Assembly (NCBI RefSeq): GCF_000466385.1
Contig: NZ_KE952738.1
Coordinates: 1 to 44,183 of the forward strand
DNA length: 44,183 bases
Reading direction: 5' to 3'
Origin: Aneurinibacillus aneurinilyticus ATCC 12856
GTDB taxonomy: Bacteria; Bacillota; Bacilli; Aneurinibacillales; Aneurinibacillaceae
The notes below the pieces were generated by a model that was not told the origin of the DNA, did no database searches, and saw only the letters and a list, made by a program, of their open reading frames with translations. Positions 26,727 to 35,391 of this stretch are shown here, in pieces. The position numbers and the translations under genes were made by a program. Each line of letters starts with the position of its first letter. Position 1 is the first letter of the stretch.

Positions 26727-28846
26727 GCTTGCTTCACCGCCATCTGTTTATCGTCCGGATACTCGATCCGGTTATGGAAAAATCCTTGCAGCGTCTCGCA
26801 GATTGTCTGCGCTACACGTTCAAGCTCCTGCATGGTCAAGTCACATTCATTAAATTGTCCATCTTCAAGCCGGTCGGCAATAATGCGGCGTACCAATGTT
26901 TCGATGCTCTCGGGAGTCGGATGGGACATCGAACGCACCGCTGCTTCGGCGCTGTCGCAAATGCCTACAATCGCCGTCTCCCGCGTCTGCGCTTTCGGAC
27001 CCGGATAACGATACTCCGATTCTGGAATTGGTGTCTCGGATGCTTTAGCCGCCTTATGGTAGAAAAACTTCAATAGCGTCGTACCATGATGCTGCTGTGC
27101 GAAATCGATAATCTGCTTTGGCAATCCATTCTCCTCAAGAATACGCACACCATCTTCCACATGGGCAATAATGATGCGTTTGCTGAGGCCAGGCGCCAGC
27201 GTATCATGCGGATTATCCCTGTTAATCTGATTCTCAATAAAGAAATGCGGACGTTTCATCTTGCCTACATCATGATAGTAGGCACCAACCCGGGCCAATA
27301 ACCCGTCTGCTCCTACCGCTTCGCACGCTGCTTCCGATAGACTGGCTACCATCATGCTGTGGTGGTAGGTGCCTGGTGTCTCCATCAGCATTCGGCGCAG
27401 AAGGGGCTGGTTCGGGCTGGATAGCTCAATCAAGCGCATCGGCGATAAAATACCGAATAGTCCTTCAAAGAAGGGCAGGAAGCCGATGGCCAGTATCGCT
27501 GCCAGTAAACCGCTAATCGCACCGAAAGCATATTCATTCAGCAACTCCCGCCAGCTTCCTGTTGAAGACACTAACAAATACAAAGCAGAAATCGCTATGA
27601 TGTTCATTGCAGACACGAAGAATCCCGCCTGAAGAATTCGCGTCCGCTTCGTCGCCTTACCCAATGAATACGCACCGGCCACACCGCTCAGAAATCCGTA
27701 CAGTGCATAGCGGAAATCAACCGGAAGCAAACTCTCGAAGTTGAATATAATGCCTGCGGCAAAAGCGAACAGAACGCTGCAAACAATGGCGAGCTGCGTA
27801 TCCAGAAGAATAGCAATCAGCATCGAACCAAGCGCAATCGGAACGCCGTAGCCGGGCGAGAAAAAGTCAATCGTACTGAAGCTGCTCATGATTTTCATAA
27901 AAATAATATTTAGGAAAATAATGAGCGACAACATCAGAATATGCGCATTGCTTTTATAAATTTTGCGATGCGCCTGAGCTATATACGTACGAAGAAACAG
28001 CACACTAAAGGCTACTAACAGCGCAAGCCCCAGGAATGGTAGCTTGCTGGCATTGCGTTCCAGAAGTCCTGCCGCATTCAGCTTGCGATACACCTCTTCA
28101 GAAATGTATTGATCCTTCTCGACCAATACTTCTCCTTTATAAATCATAATCGGCTTCACCGAACGACGCACTGTTTCCTTAAGCGTGTTGGTTGACTCTT
28201 CATTAATCGTCACATTTGGCGCAATGCTCGGCATCGCTACTTCGCGCACCACCCTGCGCGATTTGCTATCAAGATCGACCAGTACAATCTGCTGATTAAC
28301 CAACTGCTGAATGACTTCCGGATCGGAAGCTGTTTTCTTATCAATTCCCTTCTGCATGATGGACGTTACCACTTTATTCGTTTCCTGAGCCGCTGCATTC
28401 AATGCAGGAGCAGGCATTGTCAGAAGCGATTGCATGGTATCTGCAGATAAGGAAAACGGGATATTCTCCTTCAATTCTTTCAGCTTGGCTTCTGGAGCCA
28501 TATCCTGACGGGCCGCCAATTCACCCGCTTTTTTATAAATGAATGAGACGAGCTTTACCTGATGCATCGTAATCGTGTCATCGCGCGAATATACGGGCTG
28601 CACTTCACTGATTGCCTTGGCACGCGCCTGTTCAGTCGCTTCGCTATCCTCAACAGTTACAGGCGCCGTCAGTGTGACATCGCTTACGGTATTGACGTTT
28701 AAATCGAACGTTTTAGGCAGGACATCTCCCATAAGCGGCAAATAAATCATCAGTCCTAGGAAGAGAAACAGCAACCGACGAATCGTTATGTTTGTTTTCC
28801 ACGACTCCGGGACAGAGAGATGCAGCCGCCGTAGACTTGCTTTCAT
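26723..28846 (-). CDS. pgpH: 7TM-HD phosphodiesterase PgpH (YqfF), c-di-AMP hydrolase
   Basis: The 707-residue protein starts with a membrane helix, then an extracellular 7TMR-HDED domain (about 50-265), a seven-helix membrane part (about 270-475) and a cytoplasmic HD domain (TYHHSMMVASLSEAACEA, then YYHDVGKMKRPHFFIENQ, then AQQHHGT). PgpH degrades c-di-AMP to pApA, tuning potassium and wall homeostasis. I use the ATG at 28846, since AAGGGG is 9 bases upstream; the TTG three codons before is next to the ribosome binding site. Confidence 0.95.
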   Translation of the reverse strand: MKASLRRLHLSVPESWKTNITIRRLLFLFLGLMIYLPLMGDVLPKTFDLNVNTVSDVTLTAPVTVEDSEATEQARAKAISEVQPVYSRDDTITMHQVKLVSFIYKKAGELAARQDMAPEAKLKELKENIPFSLSADTMQSLLTMPAPALNAAAQETNKVVTSIMQKGIDKKTASDPEVIQQLVNQQIVLVDLDSKSRRVVREVAMPSIAPNVTINEESTNTLKETVRRSVKPIMIYKGEVLVEKDQYISEEVYRKLNAAGLLERNASKLPFLGLALLVAFSVLFLRTYIAQAHRKIYKSNAHILMLSLIIFLNIIFMKIMSSFSTIDFFSPGYGVPIALGSMLIAILLDTQLAIVCSVLFAFAAGIIFNFESLLPVDFRYALYGFLSGVAGAYSLGKATKRTRILQAGFFVSAMNIIAISALYLLVSSTGSWRELLNEYAFGAISGLLAAILAIGFLPFFEGLFGILSPMRLIELSSPNQPLLRRMLMETPGTYHHSMMVASLSEAACEAVGADGLLARVGAYYHDVGKMKRPHFFIENQINRDNPHDTLAPGLSKRIIIAHVEDGVRILEENGLPKQIIDFAQQHHGTTLLKFFYHKAAKASETPIPESEYRYPGPKAQTRETAIVGICDSAEAAVRSMSHPTPESIETLVRRIIADRLEDGQFNECDLTMQELERVAQTICETLQGFFHNRIEYPDDKQMAVKQA

Positions 28847-28889
28847 GTCGTACAACCCCTTCTTGCAAGACGCCTAGCCCGTTCCAAAG

Positions 28890-29855
28890 CTAGGTCTCGC
28901 TTTCCTGCTCATAGGCAGTAATGACTTTTTGCACCAGCGGATGGCGCACTACGTCCATTCCAGTCAAATACACAAAAGAAATGCCTTCAATTCCTTCAAG
29001 CTTCCGGCATGCATCCTGCAATCCGGATTTTTTACCACGCGGCAAGTCGACCTGAGTTACATCTCCCGTGATGACCATTTTGGAGCCAAAACCAAGCCGC
29101 GTCAAAAACATCTTCATTTGCTCAGGCGTCGTATTCTGTGCTTCGTCAAGAATGATGAACGAATCATCAAGCGTCCGCCCACGCATATACGCCAATGGTG
29201 CAACTTCAATGATGCCCCGTTCCATGTATTTCGCCATGTTCTCCGTGCTAAGCAAATCCTGCAACGCATCATACAGAGGACGCAAATACGGGTCCACCTT
29301 CTCCTGCAGATCTCCCGGCAGAAAGCCCAGATTCTCCCCTGCTTCCACAGCGGGACGCGTCAGTACAATTCGTTTAACACGATTAGCCTTGAGAGCTGTT
29401 ACGGCCATAACTACAGCAAGGTACGTCTTTCCCGTACCGGCCGGGCCGATGCCGAACACGATATCCTTTTTCTTAATAGAGGTAACATAATGACGCTGTC
29501 CAAGCGTTTTGACACGGATGGGTTTCCCCTTAACAGAAGTAGCAATAGGTTGTTCATACAACTCCATTAACTCTTCCAGCGCATCCTCCTTGGACAATTG
29601 AATCGCGTACAGCACATCCTGCGGAGAAAGCTTGATTCCTCGACGCAGAAGCGATGCCAGTACTTCAATCAGGCGGGCATTCCGCTCTACCTCCTGAGCA
29701 AGGCCAGAGATAGTGATTTCTTCACTTCGAGCAAATATGTGCGCCGGTGTTGCATTTTCGATTTCTTTCAGATAGGAATCATGCGGACCAAAAAGCTGGC
29801 TGGCTTCCTCCGCACTTTCAAGGTGTATGGTTTTGCTTGTCTCTTCTACATGCAA
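28890..29855 (-). CDS. phoH: PhoH-like ATPase
   Basis: The 321-residue protein has Walker A (GPAGTGKTYLAV) and Walker B (FIILDEAQNTT) of the PhoH family, plus VITGDVTQVDLP. The family is a superfamily 1-like ATPase linked to RNA metabolism; it is found with ybeY and yqfF in many bacteria. It starts at a TTG (29855), since the only nearby ATG runs into a stop at once and GAGGT is just upstream. Confidence 0.93.
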   Translation of the reverse strand: MHVEETSKTIHLESAEEASQLFGPHDSYLKEIENATPAHIFARSEEITISGLAQEVERNARLIEVLASLLRRGIKLSPQDVLYAIQLSKEDALEELMELYEQPIATSVKGKPIRVKTLGQRHYVTSIKKKDIVFGIGPAGTGKTYLAVVMAVTALKANRVKRIVLTRPAVEAGENLGFLPGDLQEKVDPYLRPLYDALQDLLSTENMAKYMERGIIEVAPLAYMRGRTLDDSFIILDEAQNTTPEQMKMFLTRLGFGSKMVITGDVTQVDLPRGKKSGLQDACRKLEGIEGISFVYLTGMDVVRHPLVQKVITAYEQESET

Positions 29856-29861
29856 AAGACC

Positions 29862-31046
29862 TCATTCTCCTTCGTAGGTAATAGGCTGCTCTGCTGCAAT
29901 ATCTTCCACTACAACAAAATGAATCTTCATATAAACTTTACCATTCTCTTGCTTCTCGTGCAAAACTTTTTCCGCCTTAATATAACCGCCTTTTTTCACT
30001 TGTTTTATCAGATTTTCCTTTGCGTATTTTATTCCTGTTTCTTTGGCTTCTTTTTCGGTCAATGTAATATCAAGCCACTCACTTTGGCGTATGACTTCTT
30101 TCTTAATCCCAAGCGGGAAAGATTTTTTTCCGAATGTTATCCAACCCGTATCCTCGGTTTTAACGGACTGAACATACGGCTTAGCAGTAAAACCCTGGAT
30201 TTTGACTGCATATTTGCCAAACATTACATAACGATTCGTATAGCTTTCCCCGGTTAGTATCGGCCGTTTCTGTTTCAGTGGCACAACGACCGAAGATTCA
30301 TACCATGTCTCCCCCTCTACCCGTCCACCTGCCGGTACGAGTACAGAGTGCTCTTCCCCTCCCAATACACCGGAAATAAGCACATCTCCAGGCTTGACCC
30401 AATCATTAATTCGGACCATAGGCCGTCCACGTTCTGCAAAGATAGAATGGATGACTGCTTTTTTGGTGGCAACAATGTGTCTCGGACCAGGACTTTCCTT
30501 TTTCTCAGGCATCACCTTCTCAACAACACGAATGACAGCGGTCGTTCCTTTCATCTCGAAGCCGATCCATGATGCCTGCGGAAGCCGCTTCATAAGGTCG
30601 CGCTGCATTTGCTCCGCTTCAGGGAGCCGAAAAATAAACGCTCCTTGTCTGACACCGGCTTGTTCTGCAGCTTGTTTAATCTGATGGGCTGGAATTTTCT
30701 CATTGCCAACCACTTGTATGCTCCAGACGATGTTGGACAAGAAATAAATGCCGATGAAAAATATGACAATCCCTACCGCAAACATAGAGCGCGTCCACAT
30801 TTTTCGCAGAAAAAAGGGGAAACCAATCCGCCGGACAACACGGCTGCGGCATCCGGTTTCTTTAAGAAACGGCTTGATGCTGCGGAAAGATTCGAGCGGA
30901 AGGCTTAAGTACGCCTCTTCCCCGTTTCGTCGAATGTCCCATACTTGAATACCTTGTCCTACAATTCGATTTAAGAAACGTTCAATACGCTTTCCGCGCA
31001 CCCTCAGGACAAGATACCCCCGAAACCAATTTTCTCCGTGCTTCAT
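29862..31046 (-). CDS. yqfD: Sporulation protein YqfD
   Basis: The 394-residue protein has a short cytoplasmic N-terminus, one membrane helix (about residues 91-109) and a large external domain rich in beta strands ([41 protein letters not shown]). This is the YqfD family, required for sporulation in B. subtilis under sigma-E. It follows yqfC by 15 bases. A GTG one codon earlier is the alternative start. Confidence 0.93.
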   Translation of the reverse strand: MKHGENWFRGYLVLRVRGKRIERFLNRIVGQGIQVWDIRRNGEEAYLSLPLESFRSIKPFLKETGCRSRVVRRIGFPFFLRKMWTRSMFAVGIVIFFIGIYFLSNIVWSIQVVGNEKIPAHQIKQAAEQAGVRQGAFIFRLPEAEQMQRDLMKRLPQASWIGFEMKGTTAVIRVVEKVMPEKKESPGPRHIVATKKAVIHSIFAERGRPMVRINDWVKPGDVLISGVLGGEEHSVLVPAGGRVEGETWYESSVVVPLKQKRPILTGESYTNRYVMFGKYAVKIQGFTAKPYVQSVKTEDTGWITFGKKSFPLGIKKEVIRQSEWLDITLTEKEAKETGIKYAKENLIKQVKKGGYIKAEKVLHEKQENGKVYMKIHFVVVEDIAAEQPITYEGE

Positions 31047-31061
31047 CACCGTCTCTCCTCT

Positions 31062-31343
31062 CTATTCATCCAGAAATACGACCTGATCCACGACACCTTC
31101 TACCAGCACTTCTTCCGGTAAAATGGCCCGGATTACAAGATTTTGTCCCCGAATTAATAACTGCCCTTTCGTTAAAAGCAAACGGAGCTCCTGATTGCTG
31201 AACCAAAGGACTCCGCGATGATTTTCGATATACATCTGCAACTGACCAATCATTGTAATGCGGGGCATCTCCATCGTTAAGTCCTGCGGCATATCAAGTG
31301 CACCAGTCGCAAACCGCCGCCATTTTTCGCTCCATTTTCTCAT
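31062..31343 (-). CDS. yqfC: Sporulation protein YqfC
   Basis: The 93-residue protein fits the YabP/YqfC family: MRKWSEKWRRFATGALDM, then a domain containing ITMIGQLQMYIENHRGVLWFS and GQNLVIRAILPEEV. It works with YqfD in sporulation. The ATG at 31343 has AAAGGGGG 7 bases upstream. A sigma-E type promoter lies just upstream. Confidence 0.93.
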   Translation of the reverse strand: MRKWSEKWRRFATGALDMPQDLTMEMPRITMIGQLQMYIENHRGVLWFSNQELRLLLTKGQLLIRGQNLVIRAILPEEVLVEGVVDQVVFLDE

Positions 31344-31400
31344 GAGCAAGCCCCCTTTCCGCATCAATTCTCCGAAAGAATGATACGACTCTCTATCTTC

Positions 31401-31429
31401 ACACTATGCTCCCGCAAAAGAAAATATGA
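31401..31429 (-). promoter_or_regulatory. Candidate sigma-E promoter of yqfCD
   Basis: On the minus strand TCATATT (31423-31429) fits the sigma-E -35 consensus KMATATT at all positions. After 14 bases CATAGTGT (31401-31408) matches the -10 consensus CATACANT at six of eight. It is 58 bases upstream of the yqfC start. Mother-cell control of yqfCD is known in B. subtilis. Confidence 0.6.
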
Positions 31430-31474
31430 AGGGGAAAAACAGCAGGGAAGGAGTCTGTGCAAACACAAATAAGT

Positions 31475-31504
31475 AAAGGAGGTGGTTGTACTCCACCTCC
31501 CTTT
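31475..31504. other. Stem-loop between yqeY and yqfC
   Basis: GGAGGTGG (31478-31485) pairs with CCACCTCC (31493-31500) over a 7-base loop, extended by AAA/TTT across one bulged base. On the minus strand it is followed by CTTTACTTATTTG. It may be a second terminator behind the yqeY one. Its plus-strand arm resembles a ribosome binding site, but no good plus-strand gene follows. Confidence 0.5.
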
Positions 31505-31572
31505 TGCTAACTGTTTATATTTTTCCGGATATTGTCGGAAGAAAGTAGATATCGCTTTCTTATTCATATATA

Positions 31573-31605
31573 AAAGCCCCACCTGCATAATACAGGCGGG
31601 GCTTT
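31573..31605 (-). terminator. Terminator of rpsU-yqeY
   Basis: On the minus strand a 13-bp stem with one G-U pair (31593-31605 with 31573-31585, 7-base loop) lies 8 bases past the yqeY stop and is followed by TATATATG. Confidence 0.85.
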
Positions 31606-31612
31606 ATACACC

Positions 31613-32056
31613 TTATGACAAAGATTCCTGAACGACCTTACTAACCAGGGTTCCGTCAGCGCGACCTTTTACCTTAGGCATTAGCGCGCCCATCACTTTT
31701 CCCATGTCTTTCTTCGAAGAAGCGCCGGTTTGCTGAATGATTTCATTCACCAGTGCACGGATTTCTTCTTCACTCAATTGCTCAGGCATATATTCCATAA
31801 GTATATTAATTTCATCTCGTGCGGATGCCGCGAGGTCATCACGACCAGCTTTTTCGAATTCTTGGAGGGAATCGCGTCTTTGCTTTAGCTCACGAGTCAA
31901 GACAGTAAGCACTTCATCGTCAGACAGTTCTTTCCCCTGGTTGATCTCCTCATTCTTAATAGAAGATTTAACCATCCGGATAACGGAAAGTTTGAGCTTG
32001 TCTTTATCTTTCATCGCTTGCTTCATATCATCGGTAAGACGATCGACGAGTCTCAT
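31613..32056 (-). CDS. yqeY: YqeY/GatB-like domain protein
   Basis: The 147-residue protein is a free-standing YqeY domain: helical, highly charged, with [28 protein letters not shown] (shown in part) and a C-terminal [19 protein letters not shown] segment similar to the GatB tail domain, which binds tRNA. Its function is unknown. It lies 12 bases after rpsU in one operon, as in B. subtilis. Confidence 0.94.
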   Translation of the reverse strand: MRLVDRLTDDMKQAMKDKDKLKLSVIRMVKSSIKNEEINQGKELSDDEVLTVLTRELKQRRDSLQEFEKAGRDDLAASARDEINILMEYMPEQLSEEEIRALVNEIIQQTGASSKKDMGKVMGALMPKVKGRADGTLVSKVVQESLS

Positions 32057-32068
32057 TAACTGTTCCTC

Positions 32069-32242
32069 CTAAAACTTGCGCTTACGCGCTGCCTCAGACT
32101 TCTTCTTGCGTTTAATGCTTGGCTTCTCATAGTGTCTGCGTTTTTTAACTTCAGCAAGAACGCCATCTTTGGAGCAGTCACGTTTGAATCGACGTAGCGC
32201 TTGGTCTAACGACTCGTTTTTACGTACACGAACTTCTGCCAT
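32069..32242 (-). CDS. rpsU: 30S ribosomal protein S21
   Basis: The 57-residue basic protein begins [20 protein letters not shown] and ends in a Lys/Arg-rich tail ([12 protein letters not shown]), typical of S21. The ATG at 32242 has GGAGGGAGG upstream. Its strong promoter and a 74-base leader with a stem-loop lie upstream. Confidence 0.97.
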   Translation of the reverse strand: MAEVRVRKNESLDQALRRFKRDCSKDGVLAEVKKRRHYEKPSIKRKKKSEAARKRKF

Positions 32243-32322
32243 TTGTTTCCCCTCCCTCCGCCTTAACCATCGGTGACGACCCGAGAAGAGAAACATCTCC
32301 AAAAGTCGTCAAAAAACATTAT

Positions 32323-32346
32323 ATTATACAGGGATAGGTAGGTCAA
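32323..32346 (-). promoter_or_regulatory. Sigma-A promoter of rpsU
   Basis: On the minus strand TTGACC (32341-32346), a 17-base spacer and perfect TATAAT (32323-32328). The transcript should begin near 32316, giving a leader of about 74 bases in which GACGAC (32305-32310) can pair with GTCGTC (32275-32280). Confidence 0.8.
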
Positions 32347-32417
32347 CCTCGAAAGACCATTTTTTCACTTTTTAACGAACAGGAAGATGGGGGCATCTTC
32401 TTGGACGCAAATAGAGT

Positions 32418-32423
32418 TATAAT
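32418..32423 (+). promoter_or_regulatory. -10 box of murF
   Basis: A perfect TATAAT lies 46 bases upstream of the murF start. No good -35 box is seen at 17 bases; a hairpin GAAGATG-gggg-CATCTTC (32383-32400) occupies that place. Confidence 0.45.
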
Positions 32424-32468
32424 AGGTATGTATCATGACAAAAAGCAAAAACAGGGAGGACATCCTGT

Positions 32469-33854
32469 ATGTTTACCGTAAAAGAGATAATGGAAATTAC
32501 GGAGGGAACCTTGCTTCAAGGGAACGAACACACAAAGATTACATCTGTACATTTTGATTCGCGTAAGCTTGGGGACGGCGCATTGTTTGTAGCACTGACC
32601 GGCGGTGCGCGGGACGGACACGAATTCTTGCCGAAAGCGGCACAAACAGGTGCGGTCGCCGCTTTTGTCTCCGATGAGGCTAAAGCCCGGCAAGCTGGGC
32701 TTGCAAAATCATTCGCACTCATTCTGGTTGGAAATACGGAAAAAGCATTCCAGCAAATTGCGCGTATCCACCGCAATCGCTTATACCTGCCGATCGCCGC
32801 TATTACCGGAAGCAACGGAAAAACGACCACAAAAGACATTCTGGCACACTTACTGTCAGGGCAGAAAAAAGTATATAAAACATACAAAAACTTCAACAAC
32901 CATCTTGGGGTGCCGCTCTCGTTGCTGCAGATCACACCCGATACGGATGCAGCCGTGCTTGAGCTTGGGATGAATCATGCGGGCGAAATTGATTTCCTCG
33001 CAGGTATGGTGCGTCCAACCTTCAGCGTTATTACAAATGTCAATGACGCCCATATAGAGTTTTTCGAGTCTAAAGAGATGATCGCACAGGCAAAAGGCGA
33101 GATTCTGGGCCACACAAACCCTCAAGGCTTCGCCTGTTTGAATCAAGATGACGAGCTAGTAGCCAACCTGGCACATTTGAACCCCGGCAAAACGTTCTTT
33201 TATCATGTACACCATGAAGGGGAGAAATCTCGTGTAGCCGATATTATAGCGTCCAATATTTCATTTGACGAGAATGGAAGTCATTTCATTGTTACTACGA
33301 ACGAAGGCGAGCAATTCAACTGCTTTATGCCGTTATTCGGTGAGCACAACATCTCAAATGTACTCCCCTGCATTTTCATCGCTATGCAGCTCGGCATTTC
33401 GACCGGAGAAATCGTGGAACGACTTGCCACGCTATCAATCTCTACGATGCGCTTTGAGCGCATAGACGGCGCAAACGGACTGTTGATTATTAACGATGCA
33501 TACAATGCCAGCCCGTCTTCAATGATCGCATCTATTAAAACGTTCCTGTCCATTTATCCGGAACGCAAAAAAGTACTCGTACTTGGCGATATGTTCGAAT
33601 TGGGCAAGCAAAGTGCAGCATATCATCGCCAGGTCGGCGAAGAACTAAAAACAATGGAAGGCATCTTTGAAGTGATTGCCATCGGCAACGATGCAAAACA
33701 CCTTGCAGAAAGCTATGGGACTAAGGCAAAATATTTTGCAGATAAAGAAGAAGCGTCTATCTACCTGGAAACATTCAAAAGTCCGGATATCGCCCTTCTA
33801 CTAAAGGCTTCACGCGGTATGGCTCTGGAGACACTACTCGATAAACTACGTTAA
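32469..33854 (+). CDS. murF: UDP-MurNAc-tripeptide--D-Ala-D-Ala ligase
   Basis: The 461-residue Mur ligase has an N-terminal UDP-binding domain (HFDSRKLGDGALFVAL), the central ATPase with GSNGKTTTKD and NHLGVPLS, and a C-terminal domain beginning near FERIDG with INDAYNASPSSM. It adds D-Ala-D-Ala to the UDP-MurNAc-tripeptide, the last cytoplasmic step before lipid I. GGGAGG is 9 bases before the ATG. It is convergent with ddl, which makes its D-Ala-D-Ala substrate; in B. subtilis the two genes lie in the same direction. Confidence 0.97.
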   Translation: MFTVKEIMEITEGTLLQGNEHTKITSVHFDSRKLGDGALFVALTGGARDGHEFLPKAAQTGAVAAFVSDEAKARQAGLAKSFALILVGNTEKAFQQIARIHRNRLYLPIAAITGSNGKTTTKDILAHLLSGQKKVYKTYKNFNNHLGVPLSLLQITPDTDAAVLELGMNHAGEIDFLAGMVRPTFSVITNVNDAHIEFFESKEMIAQAKGEILGHTNPQGFACLNQDDELVANLAHLNPGKTFFYHVHHEGEKSRVADIIASNISFDENGSHFIVTTNEGEQFNCFMPLFGEHNISNVLPCIFIAMQLGISTGEIVERLATLSISTMRFERIDGANGLLIINDAYNASPSSMIASIKTFLSIYPERKKVLVLGDMFELGKQSAAYHRQVGEELKTMEGIFEVIAIGNDAKHLAESYGTKAKYFADKEEASIYLETFKSPDIALLLKASRGMALETLLDKLR

Positions 33855-33873
33855 TACATCAGTGTACAAATTA

Positions 33874-33921
33874 AAAGGGAAGAGGCCCTGTTTGCGGATA
33901 AAAACAGAGCCTCTTCCCTTT
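33874..33921. terminator. Bidirectional terminator between murF and ddl
   Basis: A perfect 13-bp stem (33874-33886 with 33909-33921) with an inner CTGTTT/AAACAG pairing ends in AAA/TTT runs on both sides. It serves both convergent genes. Confidence 0.9.
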
Positions 33922-33931
33922 AATGAATGTA

Positions 33932-35008
33932 TTAATCGTTAAACTGTTCCGCCACAAGTGCGTTGGCTTTTTTCTCTTCATGCCGTTCAATTCCGAAATC
34001 AATGAGACGATCAATCAATTCGGCGTACGGCACACCCGCTTCCTTCCACAGCATCGGGTACATACTGAATGGAGTAAAGCCTGGCATCGTATTGATTTCA
34101 TTAATGTACAGCTCATCTTTCGCTTCATCCCAGAAGAAGTCGACGCGGGATAAACCACTGCAATCCAGAGCAAGAAATGCTTGTGCGGCAAGCTTTTTCA
34201 TCCGGGATACTACACTATCCGGTACATTTGCCGGGATATCAAGACGAGTGTTATTGCTTTTGTATTTCGCTTCATAATCATAAAATTCATTACCAGACAC
34301 GATCTCCCCTACAACGGAAGTGTCAGGATATTCATTACCAAGCACACCAATTTCCAGTTCACGTCCAGAGATGAACGCTTCTACGATTACTTTTCTATCA
34401 AAACGAGCAGCTAACCTTAACGCTTCTACAAGACCCTGACGATTTTTTGCCTTGCTGATGCCCACGCTTGATCCCATATTGGCTGGTTTAACAAAGCACG
34501 GGAGTCCGATTTCCGCTTCAATATCATTGCAAATCGCTTCAAAATTCGTTTCCAGTTCACTGCGCAGATAGCTTTTATATTTGCCCTGTGGCAAGCCTGC
34601 ATTCCCGAATACCTCTTTCATCATGATTTTGTCCATTCCAACTGATGAACCAAGTACACCGGAGCCGACATACGGTACATCGATGAGCTCAAGAAATCCT
34701 TGGAGCGTACCATCCTCTCCGTTTGGCCCGTGAATGACCGGGAATACAACATCCACCGTATTGTTAAGCGTGAATACGTTCGGCGCCTGGTAGTCTTTCA
34801 GAGTAAAACGCAATTCGTTCACATGGGTAATTTCGCGTTCAATCCAAGGCCCCTGTACCCATTGTCCATTCACATCAATATATATCGGAAGCACTTCATA
34901 CCGCGCTTTATCAACCGCGTTGATAACAGACAGGGCTGTATGGACAGATACTTCGTGCTCACTTGATTTTCCCCCGTAAATCAGGCCTACTTTCCGCTTG
35001 TTTGACAC
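33932..35008 (-). CDS. ddl: D-alanine--D-alanine ligase
   Basis: The 358-residue ATP-grasp enzyme has VGLIYGGKSSEHEVSV at the N-terminus, VIHGPNGEDGTLQGFLE, the ATP-grasp lid and SRVDFF-NEINTMPGFTPFSMYP at the active site. The Tyr (YPDTSVVGEI region) and length fit the long Ddl type. It makes D-Ala-D-Ala for MurF. I place the start at the GTG at 35008, since AAGGAGG is 9 bases upstream; the TTG at 35014 is only 3 bases from it. Confidence 0.96.
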   Translation of the reverse strand: MSNKRKVGLIYGGKSSEHEVSVHTALSVINAVDKARYEVLPIYIDVNGQWVQGPWIEREITHVNELRFTLKDYQAPNVFTLNNTVDVVFPVIHGPNGEDGTLQGFLELIDVPYVGSGVLGSSVGMDKIMMKEVFGNAGLPQGKYKSYLRSELETNFEAICNDIEAEIGLPCFVKPANMGSSVGISKAKNRQGLVEALRLAARFDRKVIVEAFISGRELEIGVLGNEYPDTSVVGEIVSGNEFYDYEAKYKSNNTRLDIPANVPDSVVSRMKKLAAQAFLALDCSGLSRVDFFWDEAKDELYINEINTMPGFTPFSMYPMLWKEAGVPYAELIDRLIDFGIERHEEKKANALVAEQFND

Positions 35009-35014
35009 CCGCAA

Positions 35015-35353
35015 TGTCCTCCTTTATTCTCTTGCATAGCCTGTTCCCAAACACAGCAGGAACGACTGATACTTATGCGTTCTCTATTCTCTTCATACTA
35101 TGTACGAATGAATTTTTGGATAACATATTTATCATACCAGTTTTTCAAGAGGGTGGGAGCACTAATATTTTCACAATCTAGAGCGCGGATACACAGCCAA
35201 TCCTAACCCCGGTGCATGAACTCGGTGCTGTGCGCGTTTATCCACCTCACACCGCGGGACATATAAATATAAATTCCTGAAAATTGTAAACTGCCAGAAG
35301 GCAAAATGGCTGTAGATATTTGTGTACCGGTTAGGCCTTTATAATGGCTTGAC
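35015..35353. other. Intergenic region between ddl and the transporter operon, no gene seen
   Basis: This stretch has no convincing reading frame. It holds AT-rich DNA that must contain the ddl promoter (a weak TTGAAA-N17-TGTTAT on the minus strand near 35120-35150). Around 35180-35260 there is a G+C-richer patch with CACAGC (35192-35197) and GCTGTG (35227-35232) as inverted arms, which could be part of a structured leader or small RNA. Confidence 0.5.
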
Positions 35354-35391
35354 AAACTAAAAGGCGTGGAATATCCCACGCCTTTTAGTTT
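35354..35391 (-). terminator. Terminator of the oligopeptide transporter operon
   Basis: A perfect 16-bp stem (35354-35369 with 35376-35391, 6-base loop) directly abuts the stop codon of the last gene. On the minus strand it ends in TTTAGTTTGTC. Confidence 0.9.

Noticed and set aside
28847-28889. CCTAGC/GCTAGG hairpin between phoH and pgpH as a terminator
   Set aside because: There is no T run after the 6-bp stem, and the genes belong to one conserved operon.
31364-31588. 74-codon frame on the minus strand between yqeY and yqfC
   Set aside because: It has no ribosome binding site, starts in the yqeY terminator and runs through a stem-loop and the sigma-E-type promoter.
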